In this document: positions 6,816 through 14,649 of the stretch, in pieces | Layout of the letters: every line of letters begins with the position of its first letter | Numbering within the stretch: position 1 is the stretch's first letter | NCBI GenBank assembly: GCA_934702375.1 | Contig: CAKUYE010000028.1 | Location: 1 to 18,044 of the forward strand | DNA length: 18,044 nucleotides | Direction of reading: 5' to 3' | Source of the DNA: an uncultured Bacillota bacterium | Lineage (GTDB): Bacteria > Bacillota > Dehalobacteriia > UBA7702 | Translations under genes and position numbers: made by a program | Notes under the pieces: generated by a model | Databases searched by the model: none | Told to the model about the DNA's origin: nothing | Seen by the model: only the letters and a program-made list of their open reading frames with translations

Positions 6816-8021
6816 ATGGACCCACTAAAAAAATGCTATTACCGAAGTTTTCAATTTGTGTTTAACATTGGTGCCCGTTGCTTGCCCTGGCGAAAGCCGG
6901 TGGTGAAAAAAGGCTCCGGCAGCATAGATGGTATTGCAAAGCTGCTGATTGCCGAAAATGTGAAAAAACCTCTTGTTGTTACCGATGCTACGATTCGCAA
7001 GCTTCTTGTTCCGGATATCCTGGCTTCGTTGGAGCGTGCCGGCTTGAGTTATGCCGTTTTTGATGCTGTGGAGCCAAATCCCACCGTTGCCGTGTGCGAA
7101 CAGATCCGGGGAATGTATCTGGCCCAGGGGTGCGATAGTTTTATTGCCGTTGGCGGAGGAAGCCCCATTGATGCGGCAAAGGGGGCTGCGGCTCGTATTG
7201 CCCGGCCCAAACGCAGCCTGCGGCAGATGAGCGGTCTGCTGAAGGTCGGACGTAAAATGCCGCCCTTTATTGCCGTGCCTACCACTGCCGGTACCGGTAG
7301 TGAAACTACGATTGCCGCGGTTCTTACCGACGAAAAGGATCATCATAAAGCTGCGGTGATGGATCTGCATCTGGTGCCGAAATATGCGATCCTTGATCCG
7401 AATCTCACCGTTGGTTTGCCGTCTCCGATTACCGCCGCAACGGGCATGGATGCTTTGACCCATGCGGTGGAGGCCTATCTTTGCTGGACTTATAACACAA
7501 AGGAAAGTCTGCGTAATGCCGAAGAAGCTGTGGGCTTGATTTTTACTTATCTGGAACGGGCCTATAACGATGGTAATGACCTTACCGCCAGAGAGGAGAT
7601 GCTTTGGGCTTCCTTCCTGGCAGGGTTTGCCTTTACCCGGGCCGGGGTAGGAAATGTTCATGCTATTGCTCACACCTTAGGCGGTCTTTACGGTACGGCT
7701 CACGGTCTTGCCAATGCAGTGATTTTGCCTATCGTTTTGGAGGATTACGGGGCGAAGGTTTACAAAAAGCTGGCTCGTCTTGCCGATGAAGCCGGTATTG
7801 GCGGCAAAGATGATAAAGAAAAGGCGGAAGCCTTTATTGCCGAGATCCGTGCCATGAACCTGCGTATGGGGATTCCCACAGGTTTTGCCTTTATCCGGGA
7901 AGAGGATATTGATACTATGATCACCTGGGCCTTGGCGGAAGCGAATCCGGTATATCCCGTTCCGGTGATCTATGACCGCAAACGTTGTCGTAAAGTGATC
8001 CAAACCATTAAAATTTCCTGA
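6816..8021 (+). CDS. Iron-containing (group III) alcohol dehydrogenase
   Basis: This 401-residue cytoplasmic enzyme interconverts alcohols and aldehydes with NAD(P)H. The nucleotide-binding motif GGGSPIDAAKG is at 113-123 and PTTAGTGSE at 155-163. The divalent metal ligands expected from FucO-type enzymes are present: D212 and H216 in GMDALTHAVE, H282 in VHAIAH and H296 in HGLANA; conserved H286 is also there. The N-terminus is about 25 residues longer than FucO and carries a PWRKP motif, a subgroup feature seen in some clostridial members. AAGGAGG (6802-6808) sits 7 nt before the ATG. The aldehyde dehydrogenase follows after 17 bp, so the pair could run alcohol to aldehyde to acid, or the reverse for redox balance. 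The true substrate cannot be read from sequence. Confidence 0.94.
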   Translation: MDPLKKCYYRSFQFVFNIGARCLPWRKPVVKKGSGSIDGIAKLLIAENVKKPLVVTDATIRKLLVPDILASLERAGLSYAVFDAVEPNPTVAVCEQIRGMYLAQGCDSFIAVGGGSPIDAAKGAAARIARPKRSLRQMSGLLKVGRKMPPFIAVPTTAGTGSETTIAAVLTDEKDHHKAAVMDLHLVPKYAILDPNLTVGLPSPITAATGMDALTHAVEAYLCWTYNTKESLRNAEEAVGLIFTYLERAYNDGNDLTAREEMLWASFLAGFAFTRAGVGNVHAIAHTLGGLYGTAHGLANAVILPIVLEDYGAKVYKKLARLADEAGIGGKDDKEKAEAFIAEIRAMNLRMGIPTGFAFIREEDIDTMITWALAEANPVYPVPVIYDRKRCRKVIQTIKIS

Positions 8022-8038
8022 TGTAAGGAGGCGTTTCC

Positions 8039-9403
8039 ATGAATGCAGCAGAACTCGTAAAAAAACAGCGCGATTATTTTATGTCCGGTGCTACCCGATC
8101 TTATGAATTTCGATTGAATGCTCTGAAAAAATTGCAACGTGCTCTGAAAGAAAATGAAGGCGCTATTGCTGCCGCAATGAAGCAGGACCTTAACAAAAGC
8201 CTTTTTGAATCTTATATGTGTGAAACCGGTCTCGTTTTGGATGAAGTGAAATTCCATATCAAGCATCTTAAGGGCTGGATGAAGGAACGTACCGTGGCCA
8301 CGCCGCTGCCCCAGTTTCATGCCAAAAGCTATATTTCTCCGGAACCTTATGGTGTGACATTGATCATGAGCCCCTGGAATTACCCGATCCTGCTTTGTTT
8401 GGATCCTTTGGTTGGGGCAATTTCCGGCGGAAATTGCGCTATTGTGAAACCCTCCATCTATGCGCCGGCAACGAGCCATATTATTGCAGAAATCATTGAG
8501 AAAACGTATCCCGCTAACTACATTGCGGTAGTGGAAGGCGGCCGTGCGGAAAACAGTGCGTTGTTGGAACAGAAATTTGATTATATTTTCTTTACCGGTT
8601 CGGTTCCTGTCGGCAAGGTCGTAATGGAAGCGGCGGCAAAGCATCTTACCCCGGTTACGTTGGAGTTGGGCGGTAAAAGTCCGGTGATCATTGACGAAAC
8701 GGCCAATATCAAATTGGCAGCGAAACGAGTGGCTTTTGGCAAGGTATTAAATGGCGGACAGACTTGTGTGGAGCCGGATTATCTTTTGATTCAGGAATCG
8801 GTGCGGGATGATTTTATCGAGGCCTATCGCAAGGCGCTGAAAAAATTCTTCCCCGATGGCGATATGTCTGATATGGTGACCATCGTTTCGGAAAAGCATT
8901 ATCTCCGTAAAAAAGAACTGCTTGCCGGCCAAAAAGTTGCCATTGGCGGCGGCTTTGATGACACCCGCCGTTTTTTGGAACCTACGGTTCTTATCGATGT
9001 GGATCCGGAATCCGAAGTGATGCAGGAAGAGATCTTTGCTTCGATTTTGCCGGTGCTGACCTGGAAAGAGCCAATGGAGGCCATTCGTTTTGTTCAGGCT
9101 CGGCCAAAGCCTTTGGCTCTTTACCTCTTTACCGGTAGCAAGGCCATGGAAAAGCTGGTGAAAGATCACTGTTCCTTTGGCGGCGGCTGCATCAACGATA
9201 CGGTGATCCATCTTGCCACCTCTCATATGGGCTTTGGCGGCGTGGGAGAGTCCGGCATGGGGCAATACCACGGAAAGCTGAGCTTTGATGTCTTTACCCA
9301 CTATCGCAGTATTGTGAAAAAATATACCTGGATGGATATGCCCATTCGCTATTTCCCTTATACTGAAGGGAAGCTCAAGATGCTGAAAATGTTTTTAAAA
9401 TAG
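8039..9403 (+). CDS. NAD(P)-dependent aldehyde dehydrogenase, class-3-like
   Basis: This 454-residue protein oxidises an aldehyde to the acid. Visible motifs are the oxyanion N114 in SPWNYP, the Rossmann motif FTGSVPVGK (185-193), the catalytic base E209 in LELGGKSP, the nucleophile C243 in GGQTC and EEIF (330-333). The short N-terminus, the EPYGVTLIMSPWNYP block and the length near 450 point to the ALDH3 / YwdH-like group rather than CoA-acylating or betaine types. TAAGGAGG is 7 nt before the ATG. Co-transcription with the alcohol dehydrogenase upstream is very likely (17-bp gap, no terminator between). A terminator follows. Substrate is unknown; aliphatic or aromatic aldehydes are typical of the group. 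Confidence 0.94.
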   Translation: MNAAELVKKQRDYFMSGATRSYEFRLNALKKLQRALKENEGAIAAAMKQDLNKSLFESYMCETGLVLDEVKFHIKHLKGWMKERTVATPLPQFHAKSYISPEPYGVTLIMSPWNYPILLCLDPLVGAISGGNCAIVKPSIYAPATSHIIAEIIEKTYPANYIAVVEGGRAENSALLEQKFDYIFFTGSVPVGKVVMEAAAKHLTPVTLELGGKSPVIIDETANIKLAAKRVAFGKVLNGGQTCVEPDYLLIQESVRDDFIEAYRKALKKFFPDGDMSDMVTIVSEKHYLRKKELLAGQKVAIGGGFDDTRRFLEPTVLIDVDPESEVMQEEIFASILPVLTWKEPMEAIRFVQARPKPLALYLFTGSKAMEKLVKDHCSFGGGCINDTVIHLATSHMGFGGVGESGMGQYHGKLSFDVFTHYRSIVKKYTWMDMPIRYFPYTEGKLKMLKMFLK

Positions 9404-9422
9404 TAGAATATCCTGTGAACCT

Positions 9423-9465
9423 GGGCCTTTCCTGTGACAATATGTCATAGGAAAGCCCTTTTATT
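9423..9465 (+). terminator. Terminator of the dehydrogenase operon
   Basis: Left arm GGGCCTTTCCTGTGACA (9423-9439) and right arm TGTCATAGGAAAGCCC (9443-9458) pair with one bulge and one G-U, with a 3-nt loop, then TTTTATTA. It starts 20 bp after the aldehyde dehydrogenase stop. Confidence 0.85.
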
Positions 9466-9466
9466 A

Positions 9467-9494
9467 TTGCATTTTAGAAAAGATATGCTATAAT
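9467..9494 (+). promoter_or_regulatory. Promoter of the LysR gene
   Basis: TTGCAT (9467-9472), a 16-bp spacer, then TGC-TATAAT (extended -10, TATAAT at 9489-9494). The start site near 9501 leaves a leader of about 35 nt. Confidence 0.65.
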
Positions 9495-9535
9495 GGTAGG
9501 TGAGTTTAAGTCTATATCTTTATAAGAGGGAAATT

Positions 9536-10423
9536 ATGATAAATAAAAAAATCCAATACTTTATTACTTTGGCAGAATGCCTCTCCTTTACGAAAGCTGC
9601 CAATGAGTATGGCGTAAGCCAAACGGCGATTAGTCAGTATATTGCCGGTTTGGAGCAGCGATTGGGCGTAAAGCTCTTTAATCGTAACCCTCATTCCGTT
9701 GCTTTGACTGAAGCCGGGAAGATTTATTATCGCCGTGTTTGCCACATCTACCAATATTATGAAGATACCGTTGCCCAAACTTTGGCTGCGGCAGAAATGT
9801 ACCGCGGTTTTGTGAAGGTTGGTATTGGCATTTATGAATATCACAATACCGATGATTTCTTTGCTTCTTTGCGTAACAAATATCCGGATATCAAGATTGA
9901 TGTTTATCAATATCCCTATGATGAGCTGACCCGGCGGTTGCGCAACGGTGAGTTGGATATTATCATTGCCATTGATTTGTGCAAGGAATCCTTTGCGAAT
10001 CGGGAAATTCGAACTCGCCATCTTTTCCGCTCGCGGAATTGTGTCGTGGTGGATCGTGCTCTGGCGGAAAAATATGCCGAAGGCGATGCCACTGCGATGC
10101 TGAAAAATGAATATCTCATCACCAATTGTGAGAATACCGGCGGCAATTCCATGGATATGCTCCGAAATCTTCTGGTGGAGGAATTTGGCTTTTTCCCCGA
10201 ACGAACGACTCGCACCAACAGTATCAATCCTCAGCTTTTGATGGTTCGTTCCAAGCAGGGGGTTGCTATCGTTCCGGATTTCATTAAGGAAATTTACGAT
10301 CCGGAATTTGTTCGTATCCCCATGAGTGACCGGGCTTCCTATGATTATGAACTGATCAGTCTTGCCGATAATGATAATCCGGTCATAGATGTGATCATGG
10401 ATATGGCTCAAGGGGAAGAATGA
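9536..10423 (+). CDS. LysR-family transcriptional regulator
   Basis: This 295-residue protein has an N-terminal winged HTH. Residues 1-60 include the hallmark YFITLAECLSFTKAA block, SQTAISQYIAGLEQRLG and LFNR, with LTEAG closing the DNA-binding part. The rest is the periplasmic-binding-like effector domain (R-L-R-N-G-E-L-D-I-I-I near 138-148). ATG 9536 is used because homology starts there and AGAGGG lies 5 nt before it; a GTG at 9500 would add 12 unrelated residues and overlap the promoter's +1. LysR proteins often regulate adjacent genes, so the upstream dehydrogenase operon is a natural target, but LysR targets are usually divergent and here both run the same way. The cytidylyltransferase starts 10 bp after its stop, so both are probably on one transcript. 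The effector is unknown. Confidence 0.92.
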   Translation: MINKKIQYFITLAECLSFTKAANEYGVSQTAISQYIAGLEQRLGVKLFNRNPHSVALTEAGKIYYRRVCHIYQYYEDTVAQTLAAAEMYRGFVKVGIGIYEYHNTDDFFASLRNKYPDIKIDVYQYPYDELTRRLRNGELDIIIAIDLCKESFANREIRTRHLFRSRNCVVVDRALAEKYAEGDATAMLKNEYLITNCENTGGNSMDMLRNLLVEEFGFFPERTTRTNSINPQLLMVRSKQGVAIVPDFIKEIYDPEFVRIPMSDRASYDYELISLADNDNPVIDVIMDMAQGEE

Positions 10424-10433
10424 GGCGGATGCT

Positions 10434-11138
10434 ATGATTTACGCAGCAATTTTAGCCGGAGGCATCGGCCGTCGTATGTCCGGCAGTAAAATGCCCAAGC
10501 AGTTTTTGGAGCTGGAAGGAAAGCCTCTTCTTGTCCATACCGTTGCAGCTTTTTTATGCTGTGAAGCGATTGCGCATATTGTTGTGGCAGCGGCAAAAGG
10601 CTGGTTGGATGAGACCGAGGATATTTTGAATGATGCCTTTGGAGAAGAGCCTCGGCTTTCGGTTACCCTGGGTGGAGTGGATCGCCTGGGCAGTATGCAG
10701 AATGCCTGTATTTTTCTGGGGGATCGTTTTGGCATTGCTCCGGAGGATATGGTTCTCACCCAGGATGGCGCCAGACCTTTTGTGACTCCGGAAATGATTG
10801 ACGCAAATATTCGGCTGATGTCTGCATACGATGCTGTGACTACGGCTTATCCTGTGGTGGATACCATCCTTTGTTCAAAGGATGGCTCCTCCGTGGCCGA
10901 TATCCCGCTTCGAAAACAAATGTTTGCCGTGCAGACTCCCCAGACCTTCCGTTTAGGGGAATTGTTGATCGCTTTGGAAGAGCTTTCTCCCGAAGAAAAA
11001 GAAGCGATTACCGATGGTGCGAAGGTCTATCTGAATCGAGGGAAGACCGTCGGCATTGCCATGGGGAGCGGAGAAAATATCAAAATTACCGAGCCAAAAG
11101 ATTTGGCTGTGGCAAGTTCGATTTTACAGAATAAATAA
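10434..11138 (+). CDS. IspD/TarI-type cytidylyltransferase
   Basis: This 234-residue nucleotidyltransferase (GT-A-like fold) transfers CMP from CTP to a sugar-alcohol phosphate. Family motifs are LAGGIGRRM (7-15), PKQF (21-24), GGVDRLGSM (80-88), QDGARP (110-115), QTPQTF (167-172) and ENIKITEPKDL (214-224). IspD makes CDP-methylerythritol for isoprenoids; TarI makes CDP-ribitol for wall teichoic acid. The start ILAGGIG, and the block V-D-T-I-L-C-S-K-D ending in I-P-L-R-K-Q-M, resemble TarI more than classic IspD, while no TarJ-like reductase is adjacent. The usual H-D in (H)DxxRP is Q-D here. The ribosome binding site GAGGCGG overlaps the LysR stop. If it is the only such gene in the genome, IspD is more likely. 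Confidence 0.88.
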   Translation: MIYAAILAGGIGRRMSGSKMPKQFLELEGKPLLVHTVAAFLCCEAIAHIVVAAAKGWLDETEDILNDAFGEEPRLSVTLGGVDRLGSMQNACIFLGDRFGIAPEDMVLTQDGARPFVTPEMIDANIRLMSAYDAVTTAYPVVDTILCSKDGSSVADIPLRKQMFAVQTPQTFRLGELLIALEELSPEEKEAITDGAKVYLNRGKTVGIAMGSGENIKITEPKDLAVASSILQNK

Positions 11139-11150
11139 ACAAATCAAAAA

Positions 11151-11179
11151 GGATATCCGTTCTTGCGGATATCTTTCTT
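11151..11179 (+). terminator. Terminator of the lysR-cytidylyltransferase unit
   Basis: GATATCCG (11152-11159) and CGGATATC (11166-11173) pair with a 6-nt loop, extended by A-T pairs, followed by TTTCTT on the plus strand. It starts 13 bp after the stop codon. Confidence 0.75.
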
Positions 11180-11247
11180 ATATATGGAGTGTCTGTGGCG
11201 ATTACAGATGGCTTTATGATATGGATATGGTGGTATATGCAAAATAA

Positions 11248-11287
11248 AAGAGAGAAACCGGGATGATCTAACCATGGTTTCTCTCTT
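11248..11287. terminator. Bidirectional terminator between convergent genes
   Basis: Perfect 12-bp arms AAGAGAGAAACC (11248-11259) and GGTTTCTCTCTT (11276-11287) enclose a 16-nt loop, with T-rich flank on both strands. It lies 27 bp beyond the stop of the minus-strand pyridoxamine-kinase-type gene and also backs up the plus-strand terminator at 11151. Confidence 0.75.
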
Positions 11288-11313
11288 CTTTATTTGGTTT
11301 GGGACTCTTCTTT

Positions 11314-12153
11314 TTATTTCAGCATATCAATATACCGGGGAAGCTCCTGTTCAAAGCATACGCCGTACCGTGCTTCGGTGGCTGCTTCTTTGGTTCTGCG
11401 GATGCAGGCCACGGTGTAATCTACGGCGATTTTTACGGCATCTTCCAGAGGTTTGTCATTGGCCATTGCCCCGACCAAGGCGGAACCGAATACATCGCCG
11501 GTGCCGTGGTAGTAGCCTTCGATGCGGTCATTCATCATGTACGTCACCTTGCCGTTTTCCGATGCCGCCGCGCCGAGGTGGGTATCGTCAAAGGAGACTC
11601 CGGTTAAAACGACCTTTTCTGCGCCAAGATCGTGGAGGGCTTCCAATACGTTAAGGATATAGGTTTCGTCGTAATCCTTTTCTTTGTAAGGGAGGCCGGT
11701 CATATAGGATGCTTCCGTAAGGTTGGGCATGATAAGATCGGCTTTACCGCAAAGAGAAGCCATGCCTTTGGCAAACTCGGCATCAAAAAGGGAGTAGAGA
11801 ACACCGTTATCGCCCATGACCGGATCTACACAGATAAGATTGTTTTCGGTGCGAAAGTCGGTAAAGATCTGTTTTATCAGATCAATTTGTTCAAAGGAAC
11901 CAAGGTAACCGGTGTAGATGGCATCAACTTTGATGCCCAGGGATTTCCAGTGGTTCGTGATGGGTACGATCTCATCGGTAAGATCTTTAAAGGTATAGCC
12001 TTCAAAGCCGCCGGTGTGGGTGGATAATACCGATGTCGGCAATATGCTGCATTCGGCACCCGATGCGGAGATGATGGGCAAAGCTACGGTAAGAGAGCAT
12101 TTGCCGATACAGGATATATCATGGATTGCTAAAACACGTTTTTGCGGTTTCAT
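11314..12153 (-). CDS. Pyridoxamine/pyridoxal kinase (PfkB/ribokinase superfamily)
   Basis: This 279-residue protein phosphorylates B6 vitamers with ATP in the salvage route to pyridoxal phosphate. It has the kinase hallmarks: the HDISCIGKCSLT start (11-22), VDPVMGDNG (109-117), MPNLTEA (142-148), and the anion-hole/catalytic GTGD (217-220, base D220) followed by F-G-S-A-L. These match the PdxY/PdxK branch rather than ThiD, though ThiD-like activity on hydroxymethylpyrimidine cannot be excluded. AAGGAAG lies 8 nt upstream of the ATG at 12153. It is monocistronic with a strong promoter and a shared terminator, and transcribed away from the Mrp gene. Confidence 0.92.
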   Translation of the reverse strand: MKPQKRVLAIHDISCIGKCSLTVALPIISASGAECSILPTSVLSTHTGGFEGYTFKDLTDEIVPITNHWKSLGIKVDAIYTGYLGSFEQIDLIKQIFTDFRTENNLICVDPVMGDNGVLYSLFDAEFAKGMASLCGKADLIMPNLTEASYMTGLPYKEKDYDETYILNVLEALHDLGAEKVVLTGVSFDDTHLGAAASENGKVTYMMNDRIEGYYHGTGDVFGSALVGAMANDKPLEDAVKIAVDYTVACIRRTKEAATEARYGVCFEQELPRYIDMLK

Positions 12154-12202
12154 AAAAACACTTCCTTAAAATTCATCTGTTGTTTATTCTTATATGAAAT
12201 TT

Positions 12203-12231
12203 AGTATATGCTATTTTTCTTTACGTCGCAA
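12203..12231 (-). promoter_or_regulatory. Promoter of the pyridoxamine-kinase gene
   Basis: On the minus strand TTGCGA (12231-12226), a 17-bp spacer, and TATACT (12208-12203). The start site near 12196 leaves a leader of about 43 nt. Confidence 0.65.
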
Positions 12232-12262
12232 GGGAAATTTTTTGGGATTTTACATATAAATC

Positions 12263-12291
12263 TTTACAGCATGAAATCATAAAGGTATAAT
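12263..12291 (+). promoter_or_regulatory. Promoter of the Mrp-type ATPase gene
   Basis: TTTACA (12263-12268), a 17-bp spacer and TATAAT (12286-12291), a near-consensus housekeeping promoter 33 bp before the ATG. It lies about 30 bp from the divergent kinase promoter. Confidence 0.75.
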
Positions 12292-12324
12292 AAGAAATAA
12301 GTACGAGAAGGAAGGAGCCATATC

Positions 12325-13170
12325 ATGGCAAAACATACTGCAAAAGAAGATTGCACTCCCAAAAAGTGCAAAAGCTGTACTTTGGATTGCGATAGCCGCA
12401 AAGCGATTCCCAAGGAAAAAACCAATGCGTATAGCGACGTAAAGAAAGTGATTGGCGTAATCAGCGGCAAAGGTGGTGTGGGGAAATCCCTTGTAACCTC
12501 TATGCTGGCCCAGGATATGAATGGCAGAGGCTATCGTGCCGCCATTCTCGATGCAGACCTTACCGGTCCCTCCATTCCCCAGGGCTTTGGTATTCATGAA
12601 CGGGCCCAGAGCAGTGAAGAAGGCCTGATTCCGGCTTTAACGAAGGACGGGATTAAGATCATGTCCATCAACCTGTTGCTGGAAAAGGAAAATACACCGG
12701 TGATCTGGCGTGGTCCGATGATCGGCAGCGCCGTAAAGCAGTTTTGGACCGATGTTGTTTGGGGCGATGTGGATTATATGTTTGTGGATATGCCGCCGGG
12801 TACCGGTGATGTGGCGCTTACCGTGTTTCAGTCGCTTCCGGTGGATGGTTTGGTCATCGTAACCTCTCCCCAGGAACTGGTTTCCATGATTGTGGGCAAG
12901 GCCGTGAATATGGCGCAGCAGATGAATGTGCCGATTCTGGGAATCGTGGAAAATATGTCTTATATCAAATGCCCGGATTGCGATAAGAAGATTTATATGT
13001 TTGGCGAAAGTCATGTAGATGAAACGGCTGCCGAATTTGGCCTGCCGGTCATTGGCAAACTGCCTCTGGACCCGAAAGTTGCTGCGGCTTATGATGCCGG
13101 TGATATTCATATTTTTGAGGATCATTGGGCAGCAACCATTGGCGATGCCGTGGAAGCCCTCGGAAAGTAA
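12325..13170 (+). CDS. Mrp/ApbC/NBP35-type iron-sulfur carrier ATPase
   Basis: This 281-residue deviant-Walker P-loop ATPase belongs to the family that binds and delivers Fe-S clusters to apoproteins in the cytoplasm. The Walker A GKGGVGKS is at 48-55, the switch region LDADLTGPSIP at 75-85, the MPPGTGD block at 156-162, and the dimer-bridging C-x-x-C at C216/C219 (KCPDC). It lacks the N-terminal MIP18-like domain of longer Mrp proteins and instead has a Cys cluster (C10, C15, C18, C22; C-x4-C-x2-C-x3-C), reminiscent of NBP35, although spacing differs. AAGGAG (12312-12317) sits 7 nt before the ATG. An SLH hydrolase gene follows after 65 bp. Confidence 0.95.
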   Translation: MAKHTAKEDCTPKKCKSCTLDCDSRKAIPKEKTNAYSDVKKVIGVISGKGGVGKSLVTSMLAQDMNGRGYRAAILDADLTGPSIPQGFGIHERAQSSEEGLIPALTKDGIKIMSINLLLEKENTPVIWRGPMIGSAVKQFWTDVVWGDVDYMFVDMPPGTGDVALTVFQSLPVDGLVIVTSPQELVSMIVGKAVNMAQQMNVPILGIVENMSYIKCPDCDKKIYMFGESHVDETAAEFGLPVIGKLPLDPKVAAAYDAGDIHIFEDHWAATIGDAVEALGK

Positions 13171-13181
13171 TATGATAAAAT

Positions 13182-13220
13182 AAATATGCTCCCCCGATGT
13201 AATATTGGGAGAGCATATTT
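13182..13220 (+). terminator. Hairpin between the Mrp gene and the SLH hydrolase gene
   Basis: Arms 13182-13198 and 13204-13220 (AAATATGCTCCCCCGAT and ATTGGGAGAGCATATTT) pair over 17 positions with one mismatch and one G-U and a 5-nt loop. The downstream T-run is poor (TTTTGCAG) and the ribosome binding site of the next gene starts 3 nt later. No promoter is visible after it, so read-through may feed the next gene. Confidence 0.6.
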
Positions 13221-13235
13221 TGCAGAGGTAACTTG

Positions 13236-14627
13236 ATGATGAAAATCTATAGTGTCCTTTGGAGAAAGGCGCTCTTCGCGGCGGTATTTTGCTTTCTTTT
13301 GTTGCTGCCGGCATCTGCTTACGGTGCCGATTTTCGTTTTCTGGACGTGCCGGTACGTTCCTGGTATCATGATGCGGTCTATTATTGCGCCGAAGAGAAT
13401 ATGATGACAGGAACCGCGGAGCGGATCTTCGCTCCGGAAGAGGTGGTAACGAGAGGAATGTTTGTGACGATTCTTGGTCGCTGCGAGAGCATTCAGCCGG
13501 ATCTTTATAAAAGCACCGGTTTTACCGATACCATGATTGAAAAATGGTACGGCCCTTATGTGGCGTGGGCTGCAAAGGAAGGGATCGTTAGCGGTTATGG
13601 CGACGGTACTTTTTGTCCCGAACAGGTTATGACCAGAGAAGAGCTGATGCAAATGCTCTATCAGTATGGAAAATACCGAAAGCTGGAGCTCACTGCCGAT
13701 ACTGCGATATTGGAACGTTTTAGCGATTGCGATGATATTGGTTCCTGGGCTGTAAAGGCTGTGGCCTGGTGTATGGCTCATTCTTATGTAAATGGTTTTA
13801 CCAACGATACTCTGGCACCGAAATCTACGGCGACCCGGGGGCAGATTGCAAAAATCATGACGGTATGGAAAAGCGGAAAGGCCTACACCTTTCATTATGG
13901 CCCGACTCCCGGAGAGAGGACTCTGAAAAACTTGCTGAATACGGCCCTGGAACCGGTAGGCTCCACCCTCTATGTTTATGGCGGCGGTTGGAATGAAGCC
14001 GACGACGGTGCCGGTGTGGATGCCTGTACCATTGGTTTGAATCCCCAATGGAAAAAATATTTTCTTGCACAAGACAAAAATTATGATTACACGAAGCATC
14101 GCTATGAGCTGGGCAATGGTCTTGATTGCTCCGGCTATATTGGCTGGACTTTGTACAATGTGATGGAGTCCGAAAGCGGTCGCCCCGGTTATGTGATGTC
14201 TTCTACCCAGATGGCAAAGGTTTTTAGTGAAAAAGGCTGGGGGCGTTATACCGAAGCGGCAAAAATCAAAGATTATCGTCCCGGGGATATCATGAGCACC
14301 AAGGGGCATGTGTATATGGCCTTGGGACAATGCGATGACGGGAGTGTTGTGTTGCTCCACTCCAGCCCCAATGGGGTAATGATTTCCGGTACGACCACTT
14401 TAAGTGGCAACAAAAACAGTGAAGGTATTCGCCTGGCCAATGAGTATATGAAGAAATATTTCCCGGTGTGGTATGCCCGGTATCCGGATAGTTCCCGCAA
14501 CGCTGCCTATCTTACTCAATATGACCAGATGCGCTGGGATCTCAGCGGCAACGCTGTGCTTACCGATAAAGAAGGCTTTGTTGAAATGACGCCTCGGGAG
14601 GTATTGGAAGCCCTGCTTGGATATTGA
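13236..14627 (+). CDS. Secreted SLH plus NlpC/P60-type cell-wall hydrolase
   Basis: This 463-residue protein starts at ATG 13236 (an ATG at 13239 and a TTG at 13233 are alternatives); AGAGG is 7 nt upstream. Residues 1-31 form a signal peptide (hydrophobic core near 13-27, cleavage near YG-AD). Three SLH repeats occupy about 33-85, 93-150 and 158-212, including LDVPVRSWYHDAVYY, TRGMF and GIVSGYGDGTFCPE. Residues about 240-400 match an NlpC/P60-type papain-like peptidase: C298 in GLDCSGY, H358 in KGHVY and a third polar residue, probably H375 in LLHSS. Such enzymes cleave D-Glu-linked bonds of wall peptides. SLH binding would hold it at the envelope, the reverse of the C-terminal SLH order in the left-edge protein. 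It probably participates in wall turnover or cell separation. The flavoprotein gene follows after 22 bp. Confidence 0.9.
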   Translation: MMKIYSVLWRKALFAAVFCFLLLLPASAYGADFRFLDVPVRSWYHDAVYYCAEENMMTGTAERIFAPEEVVTRGMFVTILGRCESIQPDLYKSTGFTDTMIEKWYGPYVAWAAKEGIVSGYGDGTFCPEQVMTREELMQMLYQYGKYRKLELTADTAILERFSDCDDIGSWAVKAVAWCMAHSYVNGFTNDTLAPKSTATRGQIAKIMTVWKSGKAYTFHYGPTPGERTLKNLLNTALEPVGSTLYVYGGGWNEADDGAGVDACTIGLNPQWKKYFLAQDKNYDYTKHRYELGNGLDCSGYIGWTLYNVMESESGRPGYVMSSTQMAKVFSEKGWGRYTEAAKIKDYRPGDIMSTKGHVYMALGQCDDGSVVLLHSSPNGVMISGTTTLSGNKNSEGIRLANEYMKKYFPVWYARYPDSSRNAAYLTQYDQMRWDLSGNAVLTDKEGFVEMTPREVLEALLGY

Positions 14628-14649
14628 AAAGAAGAAATGAGGAATCAAG

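Noticed and set aside
6825..7673. 282-codon minus-strand frame opposite the alcohol dehydrogenase
   Set aside because: It is antisense to a gene with complete catalytic motifs and has no independent support. The same applies to long frames opposite the aldehyde dehydrogenase, LysR and SLH hydrolase genes.
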